Source of the DNA: Saccoglossus kowalevskii
Taxonomy: Eukaryota > Hemichordata > Enteropneusta > Harrimaniidae
Length of the DNA stretch: 13,094 nt
Direction: 5' to 3'
Assembly: GCF_000003605.2 (NCBI RefSeq)
Contig: NW_003148283.1
Location: 11,912-25,005, forward strand
The notes under the pieces are model-generated. The model did no database searches. It worked only from the letters and a program-made list of their open reading frames with translations, and had not been told where the DNA came from. Below are positions 8,857-13,094 of the stretch, in pieces. The position numbers and the translations under genes are program-made. How positions within the stretch are numbered: position 1 is the stretch's first letter; each line of letters opens with the position of its first letter.

Positions 8857-9050
8857 TCGCAGTATGCCAATTACCATCGTTGTATTTTAATGGACTTTGC
8901 AGAATCAATGTCCCTGTGCCACAGTTGAATGAATAAACAACACTCCCGTCGAACATGTAAAAGGAGATGAAATAAATTTGTCTGTCATCAGCAGCATAGA
9001 ATATCAATCCATGGCTGGCAGAGGTTTTAAAGGATATATAAAACACAGAT
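8857..9050 (-). CDS. Laminin G domain exon (laminin alpha-like)
   Basis: Minus-strand exon encoding the N-terminal part of a laminin G-like beta-sandwich, an extracellular module of laminin alpha chains, neurexins, agrin and relatives. A strong acceptor (CCCTACTCTATTTCAG) precedes position 9050. The exon begins with the last base of a codon, then SVFYISFKTSASHGLIFYAA, DDRQIYFISFYMFDG, SVVYSFNCGTG, and YNDGNWHTA. Family hallmarks seen are the F-T-GLIFY strand, the Y/F-x-DG turn, FNCGTG and the NDG-WH-TA strand. I place the end at GA/GTATAT (8857/8856); an alternative donor GTAATT gives 8875. Reading straight on to a stop at 8741 loses the LamG pattern after WHTASI. The FNCGTG and ADD pattern favours a laminin alpha chain over neurexin, but this is from memory of the family. 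No partner exon is identified nearby. Confidence 0.75.
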
Positions 9051-9351
9051 CTGAAATAGAGTAGGGAAATATTTTAATTTACTGCATTTATCCGGGTAAG
9101 AGCCCAAGGTCCTGAACATGGAAATTCGCCAAAAAGAAGGGGTGGGCCTATTGTATTGCTTAGAATGTGACAAATAAACCGGAAATAATAAAAATTGACA
9201 GTGAAGAATCATTTGAATTAAGCACCCCCCCCCCCCCACGACAAACAAGCGTGAATCAAAATGAATTAAAATGTCAGGGGTTAAACTGCATAACATTATA
9301 TCCAGTTTTGACAAATACTGGATCAATAGCCATACAAGATCAATAATAATT
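9051..9351. other. Intron-like sequence with poly-C tract
   Basis: Upstream of the LamG exon on the minus strand, so probably intron. It has a run of 13 C at 9225-9237. No other exon was recognised; the open minus frame through it is not protein-like. Confidence 0.45.
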
Positions 9352-9534
9352 TACGCAGTAAAATTATGAAAGTTCATAGTTGTTTGAAAAAAACATCTCA
9401 GATCTCTATTTGTACGTTCGTTGTTATCTTCGTAAAAGTAAAAACCCAGATAGTCAAAGTCGGCGTCACTGTTGCGATCGAACAAAATCCTTACAGCTTC
9501 GTCTTGAAGTTCGTCCCACACAATTTTGATTTGG
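9352..9534 (-). CDS. Possible exon or decayed coding fragment, unrecognised
   Basis: Minus-strand segment open from stop to stop (about 60 codons) in a locally GC-richer stretch. It reads CQIKIVWDELQDEAVRILFD, then RNSDADFDYLGFYFYEDNNE. The composition is acidic and protein-like, unlike the AT-driven frames elsewhere, but there is no start codon of interest and I do not recognise a family. The D-x-N-x-D-x-D-x-D run loosely recalls an EF-hand loop but lacks the glycine at position 6 and the glutamate at position 12. Acidic serine/aspartate N-termini of domesticated transposases can look similar. A strong acceptor-like tract lies at about 9554-9580 (minus), but the exon it would open is not in frame with this segment or with the LamG exon phase. 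Confidence 0.25.
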
Positions 9535-9554
9535 CACTTTTAATTCACGTCTAA

Positions 9555-9978
9555 TCAGAATAAAGAGACAAGAAAAATGGGGTCGCAGAAAACGACTCGT
9601 GTAGCAGTTTATAATGCCCCCTGGTCTTATTTCAAGTCAAATTTACATTTTTTGAAATCTGAGAGAGAACCATCCAGGGTACTTGCATATCAAACTTGAC
9701 TTGTGGTTTTGAAGAAGAAGTTGAAATTGTAAAGTTGACACCGACAATGGACGACAACAATGACCGACAATCAGTAATATGAACAGCTCTTCTGTGTCGA
9801 CTTTGTCGATAGGTGAACTAAAAAGCTAGGCATATGCATGATGTAGCTTAAATTGTTATTTAATATCTCAACTTGGTAAAATACACAAGAACATTTTGCA
9901 GTTTTGTATTACCATGTATTGTAACCCATATAATTATTATCAAATAAAAATCCGGAAAACATTATTGTCAGTAACCTA
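9555..9978. other. No gene recognised
   Basis: AT-rich sequence without arrays. It contains on the minus strand the pyrimidine-rich stretch ending TTCTGATTAG (near 9550-9580) that looks like a splice acceptor. Nothing else was recognised. Confidence 0.4.
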
Positions 9979-10212
9979 GGTGCAGTAGAAACTAACCAGG
10001 ATTCACTGCACCCCAGCTAGCATATACCAGTTTTTATATCTTACAAAATATTTGTAGACTAATGTGAACTAATGTGAGGGGTGCAGTAGAATCTAGCTAG
10101 AATCTATTGCTCAACAGTTAGCATATATCAGTTTTTATATCATACAAAATATGTTTAGACTATTATCTAGTAATCTGAGGGGTGCAGTAGAAACTAGCTA
10201 GGATCTAATTCA
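9979..10212. repeat. 101-bp direct repeat with palindromic cores
   Basis: GGTGCAGTAGAA recurs at 9979, 10080 and 10181, exactly 101 bp apart, so there are two full units and the start of a third. Between them GCATATACCAGTTTTTATAT also recurs as GCATATATCAGTTTTTATAT. Each GGTGCAGTAG start sits in an imperfect palindrome: GGTGCAGT (9979-9986) pairs with ACTGCACC (10005-10012). In the second unit GCAGTAGAATCTAG faces CTAGAATCTATTGC about 10096/10097, with 12 of 14 positions matching. Confidence 0.88.
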
Positions 10213-10246
10213 AAGTTCAAAGTTGCATTGCATTGCGTTGCGTTGA
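10203..10246. repeat. Short simple repeats
   Basis: A small cluster of short tandems: TTCAAAG twice, then TTGCA and TTGCG steps (TTGCATTGCATTGCGTTGCG). It marks the junction between the 101-bp repeats and the longer diverged family to the right. Confidence 0.6.
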
Positions 10247-10340
10247 TACAGTGGAACCATTTCGGCACCGCTTGTGTCTTTTCAGTGTGCAACGTAGCCC
10301 AAAAAAGTATGGTTATTTGATCACTGCTATTACAAGACTG

Positions 10341-11040
10341 GTAAGTATTCGAAAATCAGTTTTTGACTGTTGTCATGGCCATGATTTTTTTTCTCCAATT
10401 ATTGACGGTACGATTTGCCTGTCAAGTATGAACAAAATCAGCCAAGACAAAAAAATCACAGAGAAGTTAAAAAGCCGTTGCTGGTAAAAAGTTACCCCAA
10501 CTTTGAGATCAAATTTCTCGGTAATGAAAATAGACAATATTAAATTTTTGCCCACACTCAACCTAAGTAGAATGGCTATGTCCGTGCCTTTTAATCCTAG
10601 AATTGTAGGGTGAGATACATTTGGCGCGAAGGTATTCAAAAATCAGTTGTTTGGCTGTTGCCATTAAAACGATGGGCCAGAACTTGTTTTCAGATTCTAC
10701 AACTTAATCAGAGTGGAGGTGTGACTTGCCTGCCAAGTTTGAACCAAATTGGTCCATCCGAAACAATCACAGAAGAGTTAGAATGCCATTTCTGGCGAAC
10801 AGTTACCCCAACCTTGGGGTAACATTTCTCAGTAATAAAAAAAAGGTATCAACAATTCACATAGTAACTTTGTGCCCACACTCAAGCTGAGTAGAATGAG
10901 CTATGTCTGAGGAGTTTTATTCTAAGTTTGTAGCGGGAGATACATTTGGCGCGAAGCAATCCAAAAATATTTTTTTGGCTGTTGCTATGGCAACGTTAAG
11001 CCAAAAACAATTTTCGAATTTTTCAGAAGAACTAATACGT
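10341..11040. repeat. Diverged repeat family of ~290-325 bp, three copies
   Basis: Three aged copies of a longer unit in direct orientation, the last truncated. Matching landmarks: a TTGGCTGTTGCCATGGCAAC-like core at 10369, 10657 and 10981; TCACAGAGAAGTT / TCACAGAAGAGTT at 10456 and 10767; GCCCACACTCAA at about 10550 and 10873; GATACATTTGGCGCGAAG at about 10614 and 10939. Divergence and small indels make the step vary (288 to 325 bp). Phrases such as TTGCCTGCCAAGTTTGAACC suggest a dispersed non-autonomous element family rather than a local satellite. The open frames inside it are incidental. Confidence 0.75.
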
Positions 11041-11055
11041 GAAAACACTGAAAAT

Positions 11056-11080
11056 CACACACACAGATACACACACACAA
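11056..11080. repeat. (CA)n microsatellite
   Basis: Interrupted CA dinucleotide run (ACACACAGATACACACACAC) directly after the truncated third copy of the longer repeat. Confidence 0.8.
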
Positions 11081-11510
11081 AAGTGCTTTTAAGGGTAATT
11101 TTAGCGGAGCGGATCGCCAACACTGCCAGACATTTAGTATATAGCCTGCTAGCCCAACACATGTCAAGTGATACAATTCATCACAGGTGTTATCACATTA
11201 TCGTGACATTCTGGCATTTCTGTGAAGCTAAATTTTGTGTATCTTTGGTGCACCGACCAGATGATGCAATCTTTGGAAATGGGGTGAGCGCTTCATTCTG
11301 ATAACATGCAAGAAGATGTTTTCTCATTTCTCGCTGGTCAATCTTGCTGTTAGGAAGGTAATTTTAAATCTCTCAAAACCAACAGAACGTCCCATTACTT
11401 CTATGAACATTTTGCAGCTATTAAATAATATAAAGTAATCAAAGTATAATAGAAATCCCCCAGGCGGAATATTTATGACATTTTGAATTTTAAAAGGGGA
11501 AATAAAACCA
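11081..11510. other. No gene recognised
   Basis: Unique-looking sequence. A plus frame is open to about 11301 but begins inside the diverged repeat, crosses the CA microsatellite and shows no family pattern, so I do not call it. No RNA gene or inverted repeat was noticed. Confidence 0.45.
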
Positions 11511-11514
11511 TGGG

Positions 11515-11640
11515 AGGCAATAATACCTTAGTATTGCCCCCGGGGTGCAATAGGAACTAGGTGTTACAGCAGGGGGTGCAATAGGAACTAGGTACTATTG
11601 CAGGGGGTGCAGTAACAAGGGGGTGTAATAAGAGCTAGTA
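11515..11640. repeat. 31-bp hairpin cassettes (GGTGCAATAG family)
   Basis: Direct repeats of GGGGTGCA at 11542, 11573 and 11604, step 31 bp, within a chain of inverted repeats. GGCAATA (11516-11522) pairs with TATTGCC (11532-11538). TATTGCCCCC then GGGGTGCAATA (11532-11552) is a palindrome with one bulged base. TGCAATAG (11577-11584) pairs perfectly with CTATTGCA (11595-11602) around a 10-nt loop. The word GGTGCAATAGGAACTAG is a variant of GGTGCAGTAGAAACTAG in the 101-bp repeats 1.5 kb to the left, so both belong to one family. Confidence 0.85.
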
Positions 11641-11706
11641 CACTTGCACGATGCTTATGTTTACCGTCTGGCAATCATCTTTAACCTTTAAGCATCCGCT
11701 TTACCG

Positions 11707-11850
11707 ATTGGCTAAAAATGACATCACTACTAGTGTTTCATCATAGAAGTCAAGTCAACATCGTTTTCTTATCAGACTAGGCGTTCATTAATCATGGTGA
11801 ACGTGGCACAGTTCTAGAAGCCGTACCTACACACTAATTGGTGACGTCAC
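11707..11850. promoter_or_regulatory. Candidate CCAAT/CRE composite sites
   Basis: Two modules pair an inverted CCAAT box with a CRE-type octamer: ATTGG 11707-11711 with TGACATCA 11719-11726, and ATTGG 11837-11841 directly abutting a perfect palindromic CRE, TGACGTCA, at 11842-11849. A TATATA lies at 11887-11892. NF-Y and CREB/ATF sites paired like this are common in animal promoters. No exon was recognised downstream, so a promoter role is only inferred. Confidence 0.35.
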
Positions 11851-11899
11851 AACATACATGACCTTCAATCCGGGTCGTTTCCTGGGTATATACGAATTG

Positions 11900-12905
11900 G
11901 TATATACAAATTACAATAAAGATACTTAAAGTAGAGATGCAGGTTCGTGGGCACTTTGGAGTGAATTTTTTTTTGTGCTTTTTATTATCCAAACAGTCTT
12001 GGCTATAGACTGTTGAAATTTTGTAGAATAGTGGAACATACTCAAAAAATGATTTTAAAATATATATAACAGGTACAAACATTCTCTCTTTTCAATGCTT
12101 AGCAAGGCTGTACATAAATAATAAAAAAGAAACATGGTGAAAAAAGAAAAGAAATGACGGGATCTCCATATTATGCACTATATTTAACTTTTAACAAAAC
12201 GATAATACATTTAAATTTGGAACTGTTACATCCATTTTAATTATGAGCATTATAAAACTTCTTACTGAGTGAATTGCTATGCAAATTAACAATTATCTCA
12301 GCTTCTTTTTAGTGCGCATCCCAGAACTTTAAAAAAAATAGCTCCTAGACGCTTTGACCTTTTGTTTTGAAATTTTCACAAATGATTGACAATGTGTTTA
12401 TCTTCAAAACGCCGTCGGGGCATTGTTTTTGGTTGAACAGTGTTACAACAATCGTACAGACAACTAGTCTGGGTGTTAATATATGCATAAACTTGAAGTA
12501 GTGAAATTTGAGCTTCTGCCGTGCAAAATTGACAACTGGTAGACAGTTTTCAAGACGGCACTTTCTTCATAGTAAAAAGATGTACCCATAAACCAATTTT
12601 GACAGGAAACAGAAGCATGGGTTAGAAGCTAATTTTTTTAAATCACTTTTGACCAAAAAAGCACATTTGTGAGCGAATTTCAAATTACAGTGTCTATAAA
12701 AAAAGAATAGTAACAAAATTTTAAAATTTATACAATAAGCTTTCCGAAAATATATAGTTTTGTGGACAAAGGAGGTCATCTTGATTAACTAATTAAACTA
12801 TCTGTCAGGTAAACTGCATCTCTACCTTAAGACATTACACACGTGACAATATAATGACAATAACTATGATAAATCCTAGTCTAACAGTTGAACAGAACAA
12901 TCACA
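11900..12905. other. No gene recognised
   Basis: About 1 kb of AT-rich sequence with short poly-A and poly-T runs. All open frames are short and of low complexity. I see no array, palindrome of note, or domain. Confidence 0.5.
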
Positions 12906-12916
12906 TAACCAGTGGG

Positions 12917-12983
12917 GTCACGCCAAGCGTCACGCACTTCGTTGCAAAATGGCCTGTGGCGGAAACTGGGTCATGGCGTGACG
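12917..12983. repeat. Inverted repeat with GTCACGCC arms
   Basis: GTCACGCCA (12917-12925) and CGTCACGC (12928-12935) both have complements in TGGCGTGACG (12974-12983). The arms can form a stem of 8-9 bp with a loop of about 40-50 nt. The segment is GC-richer than its surroundings and lies just before a tRNA-like B box, so it may belong to the same element. Confidence 0.55.
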
Positions 12984-13094
12984 GGTGAGGAAGACATCAT
13001 TAAACACACACAAAATCACATAAAACGGGGAATGAAAAACCACACAATACAAATGCCATGGGTTCGAATCCCACTAGATACACACTCTCCGGGA
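12974..13094 (+). mobile_element. Possible tRNA-derived SINE or tRNA-like sequence, cut by window end
   Basis: GGTTCGAATCC at 13061-13071 is a perfect RNA polymerase III B box (the T-loop sequence of tRNA genes), flanked by GGG/CCC that extend a T-arm-like stem. A weak A-box-like word, TGGCGTGACGGG, lies at 12974-12985, about 85 bp upstream, farther than in a normal tRNA gene. I cannot fold a cloverleaf: no acceptor stem matching the bases after 13073 was found upstream. A degenerate tRNA-derived SINE running off the window is the best guess. Confidence 0.3.

Noticed and set aside
9027-9326. Minus-strand open frame overlapping the LamG exon
   Set aside because: It crosses another poly-C tract and the splice acceptor of the LamG exon, and is in a different frame.
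9535-9600. Small minus-strand exon using the pyrimidine-rich acceptor near 9550 and a GTAAGG donor near 9495
   Set aside because: Both splice-like signals look good, but the resulting 56-bp exon has a phase that does not match the LamG exon (which needs two preceding bases), and its peptide is not recognisable.
10903-11301. 132-residue plus-strand open frame
   Set aside because: It starts inside a diverged repeat copy, runs through a CA microsatellite and shows no family signature.
13010-13094. True tRNA gene at the right edge
   Set aside because: No acceptor stem, D arm or anticodon arm could be matched upstream of the B box; only the T-arm part fits.

Overview
The window looks like nuclear DNA of an animal, most likely a marine invertebrate; I cannot name the phylum. 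It is AT-rich, its one clear gene is split by spliceosomal GT-AG introns, coding density is very low, and tandem and dispersed repeats are abundant. There is no bacterial gene organisation. Most long open frames are minisatellite read-through or chance, and I left those out.

The left part (1-5.6 kb) holds the 3' end of a plus-strand gene for an acyl-CoA synthetase of the 4-coumarate:CoA ligase/luciferase-like type (ANL superfamily). Four exons (980-1121, 1607-1689, 3583-3745, 5193-5323) join in frame into the last 172 residues and carry core motifs A6, A7, A8 and A10. Earlier exons lie upstream of position 1. The intron before the first visible exon carries a 21-bp minisatellite (1-763). The second visible intron carries a 41-bp minisatellite (about 2072-3012) in which a CCAAT box recurs at exactly 41-bp steps 23 times. 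The gene ends with a short 3' UTR and polyadenylation signals near 5584-5652.

The middle (5.65-8.1 kb) has no recognisable gene. It contains a small CpG-rich patch (about 6210-6400), a third minisatellite with 54/57-bp units (7029-7695), and a diverged repeat of about 145 bp (about 7740-8090).

The right part (8.1-13.1 kb) contains one good exon on the minus strand (about 8857-9050). It encodes the first part of a laminin G domain and is convergent with the synthetase gene. A second, doubtful minus-strand open segment lies at 9352-9534. The rest is repeat-derived: 101-bp direct repeats (9979-10212), a diverged family of about 290-325 bp with an RFX-like palindrome (about 10340-11040), hairpin cassettes (11515-11640) that share a core with the 101-bp repeats, CCAAT/CRE-type sites (11707-11850), and a tRNA-like promoter B box at the right edge.

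I see no multi-gene system. The most unusual feature is the set of unrelated tandem arrays. Three of them repeat a sequence resembling a transcription-factor site with regular spacing.
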